This document shows positions 8,622 to 17,940 of a DNA stretch of 64,000 nt, in pieces (position 1 is the stretch's first letter; each line of letters opens with the position of its first letter). Position numbers and translations under genes: made by a program. Under the pieces are notes generated by a model. It was not told where the DNA came from. It ran no database searches and saw nothing but the letters and a program-made list of their open reading frames with translations. The DNA comes from VGDP01 sp964530335 (GTDB lineage: Bacteria > Pseudomonadota > Alphaproteobacteria > SP197): NCBI GenBank assembly GCA_964530335.1, contig CAZGYG010000005.1, positions 9,224 through 73,223 on the forward strand. Direction: 5' to 3'.

Positions 8622-8951
8622 AAGTTATCACGCCCCGGCGCTGGAACAACGACGGCCCGCCACTCATACCAGTGGTCATAGACGATGACTTGGCTGTCGC
8701 TATCTGTTCCGTCGTCGCGAGGGAGCGGAGCGACCTTCCTTCGCCCGCCGAAGCGTAGAGTCGCTGCTACGATGCGTAAAGGCGGGCTTCGCGAAGGCGG
8801 GCCGTGGCGACCCAGGGCCACCGCACGAGCCCTTGCCGCCCTGGATGGCCACGGTGGCCTTAGGCCACCTCGCCATGACAAGATCGGTGTGTGGGAGTCA
8901 GCCCCAGTGTCCACTGGTTTCAGGCAATCCCCAGGGCGCCGCGCGGACGGA
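8622..8951. other. intergenic region between divergent potA and xthA
   Basis: 330 bases without a convincing gene. It contains the mosaic dispersed repeat at 8706-8879. The flanks presumably carry the promoters of potA (minus) and xthA (plus), but no clear -10/-35 pair was found. Confidence 0.6.
8706..8879. repeat. mosaic dispersed repeat, copy A
   Basis: Three blocks are recognisable by comparison with 60938-61083. M1 (8706-8735) is GTTCCGTCGTCGCGAGGGAG followed by CGGAGCGACC. M2 (8731-8801) starts CGACCTTCCTTCGCCCGCC and ends GCTTCGCGAAGGCGGG. M3 (8804-8850) starts GTGGCGACCCAGGG and ends CCCTGGATGGCC. M3 is followed by a further palindrome-rich tail. The blocks are rich in inverted repeats (GCGACCCAGGG/CCCTGG), as in the palindromic units scattered through many alphaproteobacterial genomes. 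It is noncoding. Confidence 0.8.
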
Positions 8952-9725
8952 ATGAAGATCGCCACCTGGAACGTCAATTCGGTGCGTGCCCGGCTGCCCC
9001 GGGTGCTCGAGTGGCTCGGCCAGGCACGGCCCGACGTGGCGCTTTTCCAGGAGATCAAGTGCGTCGACGAGGCGTTCCCGGCGGAGCCGATCGAGGAGCT
9101 CGGCTACAACGTCGCCGTAAGAGGCCAGAAGACGTACCACGGCGTCGCGATCCTGAGCACGAGCCCAATCGAGGTGCTGGCGCGCGACCTGCCCGGCGAC
9201 CCGGCCGACCAGGAAGCGCGCTATCTCGAGGCGTTCACCGCCGGCGTCCGGGTCGCTTCGGTCTACGTGCCCCAGGGGCAGCAGGTCGGCGGCGATCGGT
9301 TCGCCTACAAGCTCGGGTTCCTCGACCGGCTCCGCGCCCACGTGCGCGCGCTGCTGGCGGAGGAGGACGCGTTCGTCGTCGGCGGCGATCTCAACGTCGC
9401 GCCCAACGACGACGATGTCTACGACGCGGAACGGCTGGATGGCGAGGTCTGCTTCCACCCCGACGAACGGGCGCGATTGCGCGCGATCCTCCACCTGGGC
9501 GTGACCGACGCAATTCACGCCCGGCACCCGGAGGCCGGCAACTTCACGTTCTGGGACTACCGCTCGGGCGCCTGGACCAAGAACCACGGTTGGCGCATCG
9601 ACCACCTGCTGCTGTCGCCCAAGGCGGCGGACCGGCTCGACGACGCCGGAATCGACCGGGCGCCTCGGGGGCTCGAAGGCTGCTCGGACCATGTGCCGGT
9701 ATGGTGCGCGCTCAGCGACGGCTAG
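8952..9725 (+). CDS. xthA: exodeoxyribonuclease III (AP endonuclease)
   Basis: A 257-residue member of the Xth branch of the endonuclease/exonuclease/phosphatase family. It cuts 5' to abasic sites and trims 3' blocks in base-excision repair. Visible motifs are MKIATWNVNSVRARL at the N-terminus (metal/phosphate site), LFQEIKCVDEAFP with the catalytic Glu, GGDLNVAPNDDDVYD, and the C-terminal GWRIDHLLLS and CSDHVPV with the catalytic His. The ATG at 8952 starts the family exactly at residue 1. It stands alone, divergent from potA. Confidence 0.95.
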   Translation: MKIATWNVNSVRARLPRVLEWLGQARPDVALFQEIKCVDEAFPAEPIEELGYNVAVRGQKTYHGVAILSTSPIEVLARDLPGDPADQEARYLEAFTAGVRVASVYVPQGQQVGGDRFAYKLGFLDRLRAHVRALLAEEDAFVVGGDLNVAPNDDDVYDAERLDGEVCFHPDERARLRAILHLGVTDAIHARHPEAGNFTFWDYRSGAWTKNHGWRIDHLLLSPKAADRLDDAGIDRAPRGLEGCSDHVPVWCALSDG

Positions 9726-9910
9726 GCGGCGTTTCCCGCCGAAATCCAGAAAACCCCTTGCATGGGCCAAACGGCGTGGCCATGATCGGGTCGTTCCGGC
9801 CGGTGCCGGTTGCCTGCGACCGAGGCCCAGCGGCGTTCCGAGCTCGCAAGGATCTGGAGCGCGCCGTTGGCGTCGCGACGTGTTGACGGTCACGAAGGTC
9901 CCTTTCGAAA

Positions 9911-10414
9911 ATGGCTTATCAAGATCCCCCGGAAGACGATGGCGGCCAAGGAGTAGTCGTCAGCGGCAAGGTCAAGTGGTTTCGCGCCGACAAGGGCTAC
10001 GGCTTCATCACGCCCGACGACAATTCCGGCGACATCTTCCTGCACGTGTCGGTGCTCAAGCGTCGGAACATCCAGGACGTACCCCAGGGCTCGACGGTTT
10101 CCTGCGAGGTCGTAGCGGGACAGAAGGGCCGGCAGGTAAGCCGTCTCATCGACCTGGACACCAGTACCGCCACGGCCACGCCGCCGCGCCGACCGCGCGA
10201 GGGCGGCTTCGACCGCGATTCTCGCCCGCGCGGCGATGGCCCGCCGCGCTTCAGCGATCGCGGCCCGGGGCGCTGGCAGGGCGGTGGCGGCAGCGACGGC
10301 CCGCCACGCTCCGGCGGCGACGATCGGCCAACCATCGGCGGCGACGATCGGCCGCGCCGCGACCACCGGCCGGGCGATCGGCCAGGCGGCTTCCGCGACG
10401 ACGAGAAGCGTTGA
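9911..10414 (+). CDS. cold-shock domain protein with long Gly/Arg-rich C-terminal tail
   Basis: A 167-residue protein. One cold-shock OB-fold (about 16-85) has both RNA-binding motifs, KGYGFI and DIFLHVS. It is followed by roughly 75 residues of low-complexity Gly/Arg/Asp/Pro sequence (repeats such as GGDDRP and RPGDRPG). Typical bacterial Csp proteins end after the OB-fold at about 70 residues. The fold binds single-stranded RNA or DNA, acting as an RNA chaperone or anti-terminator. The tail is expected to be disordered and could add RNA affinity or drive condensation, which is inference. The start was taken at MAYQDP. Confidence 0.85.
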   Translation: MAYQDPPEDDGGQGVVVSGKVKWFRADKGYGFITPDDNSGDIFLHVSVLKRRNIQDVPQGSTVSCEVVAGQKGRQVSRLIDLDTSTATATPPRRPREGGFDRDSRPRGDGPPRFSDRGPGRWQGGGGSDGPPRSGGDDRPTIGGDDRPRRDHRPGDRPGGFRDDEKR

Positions 10415-10430
10415 CGCGAGTTTCGGCGCC

Positions 10431-12173
10431 TCAAATATCGGCGTAGATGTGCGTCTCGGCGTAGGCGCCGGGATGGGTGACGGCGCCGTTGAGCGCGTTG
10501 CCCACGGTTTGCGCGTACTTCCAGAGCGTGCCGGAGGCGAAGTCCGTGGGCCTCGGGCGCCATGACTTGCGCCGCTTGGCGAGCTCGGCCGCGCCGAGGT
10601 CCACGTCGAGCCGCCCCTTGGCAGCGTCCAGGGTGATGACGTCGCCGTCGCGCAAGAGGCCGATCGGGCCGCCCAGTTGCGCCTCGGGCCCGACGTGGCC
10701 GACGCAGAAGCCCCGTGTCGCGCCGGAGAACCGGCCGTCGGTAATGAGCGCCACCTTCGCGCCCATGCCCTGGCCGTAGATGGCCGCCGTGGTCGCCAAC
10801 ATCTCGCGCATGCCGGGGCCGCCGCGCGGGCCTTCGTAACGGATGACGATCACCTCGCCCGCTTTGTAGCGGCGCTTGCTCACGGCGGCGAACGCCGCCT
10901 CCTCGCTGTCGAAGCAGCGCGCCGGGCCGGTGAACCGGAGGGACTTCAAGCCAGCGACTTTCACGATCGCGCCTTCGGGCGCCAGGTTGCCCTTGAGCCC
11001 GACCAAGCTGCCGGTCGGCGACAGCGGGTTCGAGCAAGGCCGGATCACCTCCTGGTCCCGGCGGAGCGCGACGCCCCTCAGGTTCTCCGCCATGGTCTTG
11101 CCCGTGACGGTCAGTGTATCGCCGTGCAGGAACCCGCCGTCGAGCATCGCCTTGAGCAGCGCGGGCACCCCGCCCGCCTCGAACATGTCCTTGGCGACGA
11201 AGCGTCCGGCCGGCTTGAGGTCGGCCAGATAAGGCGTGCGCCGGAACACCTTGGCCACGTCGTGCAGGTCGAACTTGATGCCGCACTCGTGCGCGATCGC
11301 CGGCAGGTGCAGCGCCGCGTTGGTCGAGCCGCCGGTGGCCGCGACCACCGCAGCCGCGTTCTCGAGCGCCGCGCGGGTCACGATGTCGCGCGGGCGGATG
11401 TCGCGACGCAGCAGGTTCATCACCGCCTTGCCCGACGCCGCGGCGTAGATGTCGCGGTATTCGTAGGGCGCCGGCGCGCCGGCCGAATAGGGCAGCGCCA
11501 GACCGATCGCCTCCGAGACGCACGCCATGGTGTTGGCCGTGAACTGGCCGCCGCACGACCCGGCGGACGGGCAAGCGACCTGCTCCATGGCATGGAGCTC
11601 GCGCGTCGTGATCTGGCCGGCCTGGTGCCGGCCGACCGCCTCGAACATGTCCTGCACGGTGATGTCGCGGCCCTTGTAGCGCCCCGGCAGGATCGAGCCG
11701 CCGTACATGAACACCGCCGGCACGTTGAGCCGCACCATGGCCATCATCAGCCCCGGCAGGGACTTGTCGCAGCCGGCGAGACCGACCAGCGCGTCGTAGC
11801 AGTGCCCGCGCATGGTCAGCTCGACCGAATCGGCGATGATCTCGCGGCTGACCAGCGACGCCTTCATGCCCTGGTGGCCCATGGCGATGCCGTCGGTCAC
11901 GGTGATCGTGGTGAACTCGCGCGGCGTGCCGCCGGCGCTCGCGACACCCTTCTTGACCACCTGCGCCTGGCGCCCCAGCGCGATGTTGCACGGCGCCGCC
12001 TCGTTCCACGTGGTCACGACGCCGACGAACGGCTGGGCGATGTCGGCCTCGGACAGCCCCATGGCGTAGTAGTACGAGCGGTGCGGCGCCCGCGTCGGGC
12101 CCACCGAGACGTGCCGGCTGGGCAGCTTCGAGCGGTCGAACGGCCTGCGCGGGCGGGCCTTGGCCTTGGCCAT
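10431..12173 (-). CDS. ilvD: dihydroxy-acid dehydratase (IlvD/Edd family)
   Basis: A 580-residue Fe-S dehydratase of the IlvD/EDD family. Cluster and metal-site segments are seen at TTWNEAAPCNIALGRQ, LVGLAGCDKSLPG and PSAGSCGGQFTANTM. The C-terminal swivelling domain carries YEGPRGGPGMREML and TDGRFSGATRGFCVGHV. IlvD makes the 2-oxo acids that precede valine, leucine and isoleucine. Members acting on sugar acids look similar, and the next gene is a sugar-acid-type dehydratase, so a sugar-acid substrate is a real alternative. The ATG at 12173 follows GAGGACTCCGAA. It converges on the cold-shock gene. Confidence 0.85.
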   Translation of the reverse strand: MAKAKARPRRPFDRSKLPSRHVSVGPTRAPHRSYYYAMGLSEADIAQPFVGVVTTWNEAAPCNIALGRQAQVVKKGVASAGGTPREFTTITVTDGIAMGHQGMKASLVSREIIADSVELTMRGHCYDALVGLAGCDKSLPGLMMAMVRLNVPAVFMYGGSILPGRYKGRDITVQDMFEAVGRHQAGQITTRELHAMEQVACPSAGSCGGQFTANTMACVSEAIGLALPYSAGAPAPYEYRDIYAAASGKAVMNLLRRDIRPRDIVTRAALENAAAVVAATGGSTNAALHLPAIAHECGIKFDLHDVAKVFRRTPYLADLKPAGRFVAKDMFEAGGVPALLKAMLDGGFLHGDTLTVTGKTMAENLRGVALRRDQEVIRPCSNPLSPTGSLVGLKGNLAPEGAIVKVAGLKSLRFTGPARCFDSEEAAFAAVSKRRYKAGEVIVIRYEGPRGGPGMREMLATTAAIYGQGMGAKVALITDGRFSGATRGFCVGHVGPEAQLGGPIGLLRDGDVITLDAAKGRLDVDLGAAELAKRRKSWRPRPTDFASGTLWKYAQTVGNALNGAVTHPGAYAETHIYADI

Positions 12174-12299
12174 TTCGGAGTCCTCGCGGTTCCCGACGAT
12201 CGAGGGCGCGAGAATATGCGGCGGCCGCGCGCCACCGCAAGGCGTTGGCGGGCGCGCGCCGGCCGGTTACGCTCGGCCAACGGCAGCGGGGAAAGAGCC

Positions 12300-13466
12300 A
12301 TGAAGGCGTGGCGCATCGCCGAGGTACGCGCGTATACGATCGCGGGCGACGAAACGCGCACGTGGCTCGATACCACGCCCATGGGTTCGCCGATGTCGGC
12401 CCACGCCGCGTACCGGGCCGACCGCGCGACCTGGGCCATCGCCGGCGAAGCCCGGCTCTACGTCGAGATCGAAGCGGCGGACGGCACCACCGGCATCGCG
12501 GTCGGCGACGGCGGCGCCGCCGCGTGCCTCTACGTCGAACGCCTGCTCAACAGGTTCCTGATCGGGCAAGACGCGCGCGACATCGCCCTCATGTGGGACC
12601 AGATGTTCCGCGCCGCGAGCTTCGATCACGGCGGAGAAGGCATCGCGCTGCGCGCCATCAGCGTGATCGACCTGGCGTTGTGGGATCTGCTCGGGCGGTT
12701 GCGCGGCGAACCGGTCCACAAGATGATCGGCGGCGCGGTGCGCGACGCGCTGCCCGCCTATCACACCGGCGCCCGGGCGATCGACGGCAAGCGGCTCGGC
12801 TTCCCGATCGCCAAGGTCACGCTGGCCCACGGCGCCGGCGAAGGGCGCGACGGGTTTGAGGCGAGCCTCGCCGTGCTCGAGGACGACCGCAAGGCGGTCG
12901 GGCCCGACTACCCGTTCGCGGTGGATTGCTGGGCCTCGCTCGATGTTACCTCGGCGGTCGAGTTGGCGCGCGCGACGGCGCACCTGAACCTCGCCTGGAT
13001 CGAGGAGCCCTTGCCGCCGTGGGACATCGACGGCATGAGGCGGCTCCGCGCCGCCGCGCCGGGCACGGTGTGGACCACCGGCGAGCACCAGGCGACCCGT
13101 TACGGCTTCCGCCAGTTGGTCGCCGAACGACAGGTCGACGCGGTGCAGCCGGACCTGCGCTGGTGCGGCGGGCTGACCGAGGCGCTGCGCATCGCCGCGC
13201 TGGCGGCGGCCTACGACGTCCAGGTCATGCCCCACCACGGCGGCGCCTACAGCTACCACTTCGCGCTGAGCCAGATGATCGTGCCCCGGGTCGAGTACCT
13301 GAACACCAGCCCGCGCTGCGACGCCATCGTGCCGCTGACCGGGACCGCGTTCAGGGGCGAGCCGCTGCCCGAGGCGGGATTGATCCGGGTTGGCGACGCG
13401 CCCGGCTTCGGGCTCGACTTGGCGCCGGGGGCGCGCGAACGTTTGGAGCGGCCGTTTCCCGCCTAG
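12300..13466 (+). CDS. enolase-superfamily sugar-acid dehydratase (L-rhamnonate dehydratase-like)
   Basis: A 388-residue mandelate racemase/enolase superfamily protein. The N-terminal capping domain runs to about 125 (WRIAEVRAYTI). The barrel follows, with ALWDLLGRLRGEPVHKMIGG, metal-ligand strands FAVDCWASLD, WIEEPLPPWD and TTGEHQATRYGF, QPDLRWCGGLTEALRIA, and the C-terminal MPHHGGAYSYHF histidines. The histidine layout and the N-terminus are most like L-rhamnonate dehydratases. It is divergent from the IlvD-family gene 126 bases away, and both could serve sugar-acid catabolism. The substrate is inferred, not shown. Confidence 0.75.
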   Translation: MKAWRIAEVRAYTIAGDETRTWLDTTPMGSPMSAHAAYRADRATWAIAGEARLYVEIEAADGTTGIAVGDGGAAACLYVERLLNRFLIGQDARDIALMWDQMFRAASFDHGGEGIALRAISVIDLALWDLLGRLRGEPVHKMIGGAVRDALPAYHTGARAIDGKRLGFPIAKVTLAHGAGEGRDGFEASLAVLEDDRKAVGPDYPFAVDCWASLDVTSAVELARATAHLNLAWIEEPLPPWDIDGMRRLRAAAPGTVWTTGEHQATRYGFRQLVAERQVDAVQPDLRWCGGLTEALRIAALAAAYDVQVMPHHGGAYSYHFALSQMIVPRVEYLNTSPRCDAIVPLTGTAFRGEPLPEAGLIRVGDAPGFGLDLAPGARERLERPFPA

Positions 13467-13574
13467 ATCGCGATCACGCGCCAGAGATCACACAAAGTTC
13501 ACCGCGCCGTGCTTGTCAACGAACGGCGCGCGCCCCAGAATTGCGCTCAACCGACACATTTCCGGAGGACTCCC

Positions 13575-14198
13575 ATGGCCAACCCCACCGTCCACGGCCC
13601 CTCGTACAGCACCTACACGCGCACCGTGCGCATGGCGCTCGACCTCAAGGGCGTGGCCTACGCCCAGAACGAGATCGACATCATGAAGCCCAGGACCGCC
13701 GAACACTTGAAGCTGCAACCCTTCGGCAAGGTGCCCGCGTTCGAGCACGACGGCTTCAAGCTCTACGAGACGGCCGCGATCACGCGCTACATCGACGACG
13801 TGTTCCCGGGCGCCAAGCTGCGGCCGGCCGAGCCCAAGGCGCGCGCCCGCATGGACCAGATCTACGGGATCCTCGACAGCTACGCCTACCCGTCGATGAT
13901 CGGCGTCGTCGCGATGGAGCGGATGTTCGCGCCGAAGGCCGACGAGGCCAAGATCGCCGAGGCCATGACAAAGGCCGACACGACCCTGGACGCGCTCGAA
14001 GGTCTGATCGGCGACGGCGACTATCTCGTGGGCAAGGACGTAAGCCTCGCCGATCTGATGGCCGCGCCGATCTTCGACTACTTCGACCGTACGCCCGACG
14101 GGAAGGCCGCCATCGCCAAGCGGCCGAAGGTCGCCGCGTGGTGGCAGCGCATCCAGAAGCACCCGGCCGTCGCCAAGACCAAGTTCCAGACAGGCTGA
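13575..14198 (+). CDS. glutathione S-transferase family protein
   Basis: A 207-residue protein with the two-domain GST layout. The N-terminal thioredoxin-like half begins HGPSYSTYTRTVRMALDLKG, has the cis-proline motif FGKVPAFEHDG, and the glutathione-binding LYETAAITRYID. The all-helical C-terminal half has GDYLVGKDVSLADLMAAP. The Ser/Tyr near residue 10 would be the thiolate-activating residue. A good ribosome site (GGAGGACTCCC) precedes the ATG at 13575. The VOC gene follows after 14 bases, so they are likely co-transcribed. The substrate is unknown. Confidence 0.88.
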   Translation: MANPTVHGPSYSTYTRTVRMALDLKGVAYAQNEIDIMKPRTAEHLKLQPFGKVPAFEHDGFKLYETAAITRYIDDVFPGAKLRPAEPKARARMDQIYGILDSYAYPSMIGVVAMERMFAPKADEAKIAEAMTKADTTLDALEGLIGDGDYLVGKDVSLADLMAAPIFDYFDRTPDGKAAIAKRPKVAAWWQRIQKHPAVAKTKFQTG

Positions 14199-14212
14199 TA
14201 ACGGAGGCAACG

Positions 14213-14629
14213 ATGGCGAGAAATCCAACCCCGCCGCGCAAGCGGCGCACGACGAAGGCTTCCAAGACACACGGGACGTGGTTCTGGCACGAGCTCGTGA
14301 CGTCCGACGTACGCAAGGCGAAGTCGTTCTACGGCAAGTTGTTCGGCTGGACGACCCAACCCATGAAGATGCCCGGCATGACCTACACGATGTGGAAGCG
14401 AGGCCGCTCGATGCACGGCGGCATGATGGACTCCAAGAACGCCGGTGGCGCGCCGCCGCATTGGATGATCTACGTCCAGGTCGACGACGTCGACGCGTCC
14501 GCCAAGCGGGTAGCACGGTTGGGCGGCAAGGTCGTGGCCAAGCCGTTCGACATTCCGGGCGTGGGCCGCATCTGCGTCATCGCGGACCCAACGGGTGCGA
14601 TGATATCCATGATGCAGCCTTCGGGCTGA
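14213..14629 (+). CDS. VOC (glyoxalase/bleomycin resistance) family protein
   Basis: A 138-residue protein. A basic leader (PPRKRRTTKASKTHG) is followed by one vicinal-oxygen-chelate unit: WFWHELVTSDVRKAKSFYGKLFGW, then a Met-rich stretch, then WMIYVQVDDVDASAKRVARLGGKV and GRICVIADPTGAMISMM. This matches the single-domain VOC proteins similar to plant and actinobacterial Hydroxylase-like 27-kDa antigen halves. A GGAGGCAACG site precedes the ATG. It is next to a GST, which fits detoxification, but the reaction is not known. Confidence 0.8.
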   Translation: MARNPTPPRKRRTTKASKTHGTWFWHELVTSDVRKAKSFYGKLFGWTTQPMKMPGMTYTMWKRGRSMHGGMMDSKNAGGAPPHWMIYVQVDDVDASAKRVARLGGKVVAKPFDIPGVGRICVIADPTGAMISMMQPSG

Positions 14630-14651
14630 CGGCCGCCCCGGCGCGTCGGTA

Positions 14652-17297
14652 TCAGCCGGCGAGCCAGGCGAGCGCGCCGGCAAGCCGGGCGCGCGTGGCC
14701 GCCGCCTCGTCGCGCCGCTCGCGCTGAGTCTCGACCACGTGCTCGGGCGCGCGGGCGATGAACGCCGCGTCGGCGAGCTTGGCTTCGAGCTTCGCGATCT
14801 CGGCCGCGAGACGCTCGATCTGCTTGGTCAGCCGCTGGGCCTCGGCGGCCACGTCGATGACCCCGGCGAGCGGCAGGCCGAACGTCGCCTCGTCGAGCAC
14901 GATCTGGACGCTGCCCTTGGGCAGCGCGCCGTCCATGGCCGTGGCGTTCTCGACCCGCGCGAGCCGGCCGATGACCTCGCCGTGCGCCGCCAGCCGCGCC
15001 CGCGTCGGCGCTCCCGCGTCGCGGTGGACCAGCGGCAGCATGGCCCCCGGCGGCACGTTGAGCTCGGCCCGCGCCGAGCGGATGTCGGACACCAGCCGGA
15101 TGACCCAGCCGAGCTCGGCGTCGGCCGCCGCGTCCTCGAGGCCCGGGCCGAACGCGGGCCACGGCGCCTCGATGAGCTGAACGTCGCGATCGCCAAGGGT
15201 CCGCCACAGCTCCTCGGTGACGAAGGGGATGATCGGGTGCATGAGCACGAGGATGTGGTCGAGCGCCCAGCCGGCGACCGCGCGGATTTCGTCCTTCGCG
15301 GCGCCGTCGGGGCCCGTCAAAGTCGCCTTGGCGAGCTCGAGGAACCAATCGCAGAAGCTGCCCCAGACGAACTGGTATAGCCCGCCCGCCGCCTCGTTGA
15401 AGCGGTAGTCGGCGAGCGCCTGGTCGGTGGCGCGGGTCGCGCGCGCGACCTCGCCGACCAGCCAGCGCGCGAGCGGCAGCCGGACGCCGCCCGGATCGAA
15501 GCCGGCGGGCGCCCGGCATCGGTTCATCTCGCAGAAACGCGCGGCGTTCCACAGCTTGGTGATGAAGTTGCGGTAGCCCTCGACCCGGCCTTCGGCGAGC
15601 TTGATGTCACGCCCCTGGGCGGCCATGGCGGTGAGCGTCAGGCGCAGCGCGTCGGCGCCGTAGCGGTCGATGAGGTCGAGCGGGTCGATGATGTTGCCCT
15701 TGCTCTTGGACATCTTCTGCCCCTTCTCGTCGCGCACCAGGGCATGGATGTAGACGGTGTGGAACGGCGCCTCGTCCTTGAAGCGCAGCCCCATCATCAT
15801 CATGCGCGCGACCCAGAAGAAGATGATGTCGTGGCCGGTGACCAGGACGTCGGTCGGGTAATAGCGCGCGACCTCGGGGGTGACGTCGGGCCAGCCCAGC
15901 GTCGAGAACGGCCACAGCGCCGAGGAAAACCAGGTATCGAGCACATCCTCGTCGCGCACGATTTCGGTCGCGCGTCCATAATGGGCGGCCGCCGCGGCCT
16001 GGGCCTCGCCGTCGTCCTCGGCGACGAAGACCCGGCCGTCGGGACCGTACCAGGCGGGTATCTGGTGGCCCCACCAGAGCTGGCGCGAGATGCACCACGG
16101 CTGGATGTTGCGCATCCACTCGAAGTAGGTGTTCTCCCAGGTCTTGGGCACGAAGACCGTGCGCCCCTGCTCGACCGCCGCGATGGCGGGCTTGGCGAGC
16201 GTCGCCGCGTCGACGTACCACTGGTCGGTCAGCCACGGCTCGATGGCGGCGCCGGAGCGGTCGCCGTGGGGCACCGTATGGTCGGTGTCCTCGACCTTGG
16301 CGAGCAGGCCCTGGGCCTCGAGGTCGGCGACGATGCGCTGGCGCGCCGCGAAGCGATCGAGACCGCGGTACGCCTCGGGCGCCGCGTCGTTGATGCGCGC
16401 CTCGGCGTCGAGCACGTTGACCATGGCGAGGCCGTGGCGCCGCCCGACTTCGAAGTCGTTGAAGTCATGGGCCGGGGTGATCTTGACCGCGCCGGTGCCT
16501 TTCTCCGGGTCGGTGGTGGTGTCGGCGACGATGGGCAGGCGGCGCCCGACCAGGGGCAGGATCGCGTGCTTGCCGATCAGGTGGCGATAGCGCTCGTCGT
16601 CCGGGTGCACCGCGATCGCCGTGTCGCCGAGCATGGTTTCGGGCCGGGTGGTGGCGACGGTGATGAACGTCCCTGGCTCGCCTTCGATCGGGTAACGCAG
16701 GTGCCAGAGCGAGCCCTTGACCTCGCGCGCCTCGACCTCGAGGTCCGAGATCGCGGTGTGCAGCACCGGGTCCCAGTTCACCAGGCGCTTGTCGCGGTAG
16801 ACGAGCCCGGCCTTGTGGAGATCGACGAACACCCTGCGCACGGCGCGGCTGAGGCCATCGTCGAGCGTGAACCGCTCGCGCGACCAATCGCACGACGCGC
16901 CGAGCCGGCGCAGTTGCCGGGTGATCGTGCCGCCCGATTCCGCCTTCCACTCCCAGACCTTGGCGATGAAGGCCTCGCGCCCAAGGTCGCGCCGATTGAT
17001 CTGACGCTGGGCGAGCTGGCGCTCGACCACCATCTGGGTCGCGATGCCGGCGTGGTCGGTGCCGGGCTGCCATAGCACGTCGCGGCCCTGCATCCGCCGC
17101 CAGCGCACCAGCACGTCCTGCAACGTGTTGTTGAGCGCATGGCCCATGTGCAGGCTGCCGGTGACGTTGGGCGGCGGAATGACGATGGTGAACGGCCGGG
17201 CGTCGGGCCGGCGACCGCAGCGGAACGCGCCCGCCTGCTCCCACGCCGCGTAGATGCGCGCTTCCACGTCGCTCGGGCGATAGGTCTTTTCGAGCAT
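14652..17297 (-). CDS. valS: valyl-tRNA synthetase
   Basis: An 881-residue class Ia synthetase. HMGH at 50-53 is the HIGH motif (PPPNVTGSLHMGHALN). The editing domain contains VATTRPETMLGDTAIAVHP. The KMSKS loop is GQKMSKSKGNIID. The anticodon domain is followed by a C-terminal coiled-coil arm (QRLTKQIERLAAEIAKLEAK). It charges tRNA-Val and edits mischarged threonine. It lies 49 bases after the PopZ gene, at the end of the pcm-tolC-popZ-valS run. The length is typical of the alphaproteobacterial form. Confidence 0.97.
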   Translation of the reverse strand: MLEKTYRPSDVEARIYAAWEQAGAFRCGRRPDARPFTIVIPPPNVTGSLHMGHALNNTLQDVLVRWRRMQGRDVLWQPGTDHAGIATQMVVERQLAQRQINRRDLGREAFIAKVWEWKAESGGTITRQLRRLGASCDWSRERFTLDDGLSRAVRRVFVDLHKAGLVYRDKRLVNWDPVLHTAISDLEVEAREVKGSLWHLRYPIEGEPGTFITVATTRPETMLGDTAIAVHPDDERYRHLIGKHAILPLVGRRLPIVADTTTDPEKGTGAVKITPAHDFNDFEVGRRHGLAMVNVLDAEARINDAAPEAYRGLDRFAARQRIVADLEAQGLLAKVEDTDHTVPHGDRSGAAIEPWLTDQWYVDAATLAKPAIAAVEQGRTVFVPKTWENTYFEWMRNIQPWCISRQLWWGHQIPAWYGPDGRVFVAEDDGEAQAAAAAHYGRATEIVRDEDVLDTWFSSALWPFSTLGWPDVTPEVARYYPTDVLVTGHDIIFFWVARMMMMGLRFKDEAPFHTVYIHALVRDEKGQKMSKSKGNIIDPLDLIDRYGADALRLTLTAMAAQGRDIKLAEGRVEGYRNFITKLWNAARFCEMNRCRAPAGFDPGGVRLPLARWLVGEVARATRATDQALADYRFNEAAGGLYQFVWGSFCDWFLELAKATLTGPDGAAKDEIRAVAGWALDHILVLMHPIIPFVTEELWRTLGDRDVQLIEAPWPAFGPGLEDAAADAELGWVIRLVSDIRSARAELNVPPGAMLPLVHRDAGAPTRARLAAHGEVIGRLARVENATAMDGALPKGSVQIVLDEATFGLPLAGVIDVAAEAQRLTKQIERLAAEIAKLEAKLADAAFIARAPEHVVETQRERRDEAAATRARLAGALAWLAG

Positions 17298-17346
17298 GGC
17301 GACCCCGGCAACAATCAGGCCGCCGGCAGGGCCGGCTCGGGGCGTT

Positions 17347-17856
17347 CTACTCGGTCTCGTTGCGCCGGGAAAGGTAGCGAAGCTCGCGTTCGACCAGACG
17401 CTCGACGACTCCGGGCAAGTTGGCGTCGAGCCATTCCTTCAGCATGGGCTTGAGCAGGTCGATGCAGATTTCCTCGACCGTGCGCCCGCCGCGCAGCCCC
17501 TTCAGCGGATCGGGCTCGGCGGCGCGGGCGAGCGTCGAGAACTGGCTCGAGGTCTCGGCCGCGGCCATGCCGGTGACCAGGCGTTCGAAGCTCTCGGTCA
17601 CCGGCGCCGGCTCGTCGGGTTCGTCCGGCGCCTCGGCCTGGGGCTCGGTTTCGGGCTCGGCCCGCGCCGCCGCGCCGTCGGGAATGTCCTCGACCACGTC
17701 GGTCAGATCGAGCACGCCGTCGTCGACGGCCACGACTTCGGCCTCGACGGCCGGTTCCGCCTCCGGTTCGTCGCTGCCTTCCTCGGCAATGATGCGACGA
17801 ATGGAGGCTAGGATTTCCTCCATCGAGGGCTCGGGGTCCGACTTCGCAACGGCCAT
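17347..17856 (-). CDS. popZ: polar organising protein PopZ-like (DUF2497)
   Basis: A 169-residue acidic protein with the PopZ architecture. A short conserved N-terminal helix, EPSMEEILASIRRIIAEE (9-26), binds client proteins. A long Pro/Glu/Asp-rich linker (about 30-90) follows. The conserved oligomerising C-terminus contains RTVEEICIDLLKPMLKEWLDANLPGVVERLVERE. In Caulobacter, PopZ assembles polar condensates that anchor the ParB-origin complex and polar kinases. Location just upstream of valS is the usual context. Function in this organism is inferred from family and synteny. Confidence 0.85.
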   Translation of the reverse strand: MAVAKSDPEPSMEEILASIRRIIAEEGSDEPEAEPAVEAEVVAVDDGVLDLTDVVEDIPDGAAARAEPETEPQAEAPDEPDEPAPVTESFERLVTGMAAAETSSQFSTLARAAEPDPLKGLRGGRTVEEICIDLLKPMLKEWLDANLPGVVERLVERELRYLSRRNETE

Positions 17857-17940
17857 AGTCGACTCGTCAGGCGGTCTGAAGTTGGTAAATTGTCGGAATA
17901 TCGCTAATTTTTGGCTAACGGGCGGGGCCCAACCGACCCG

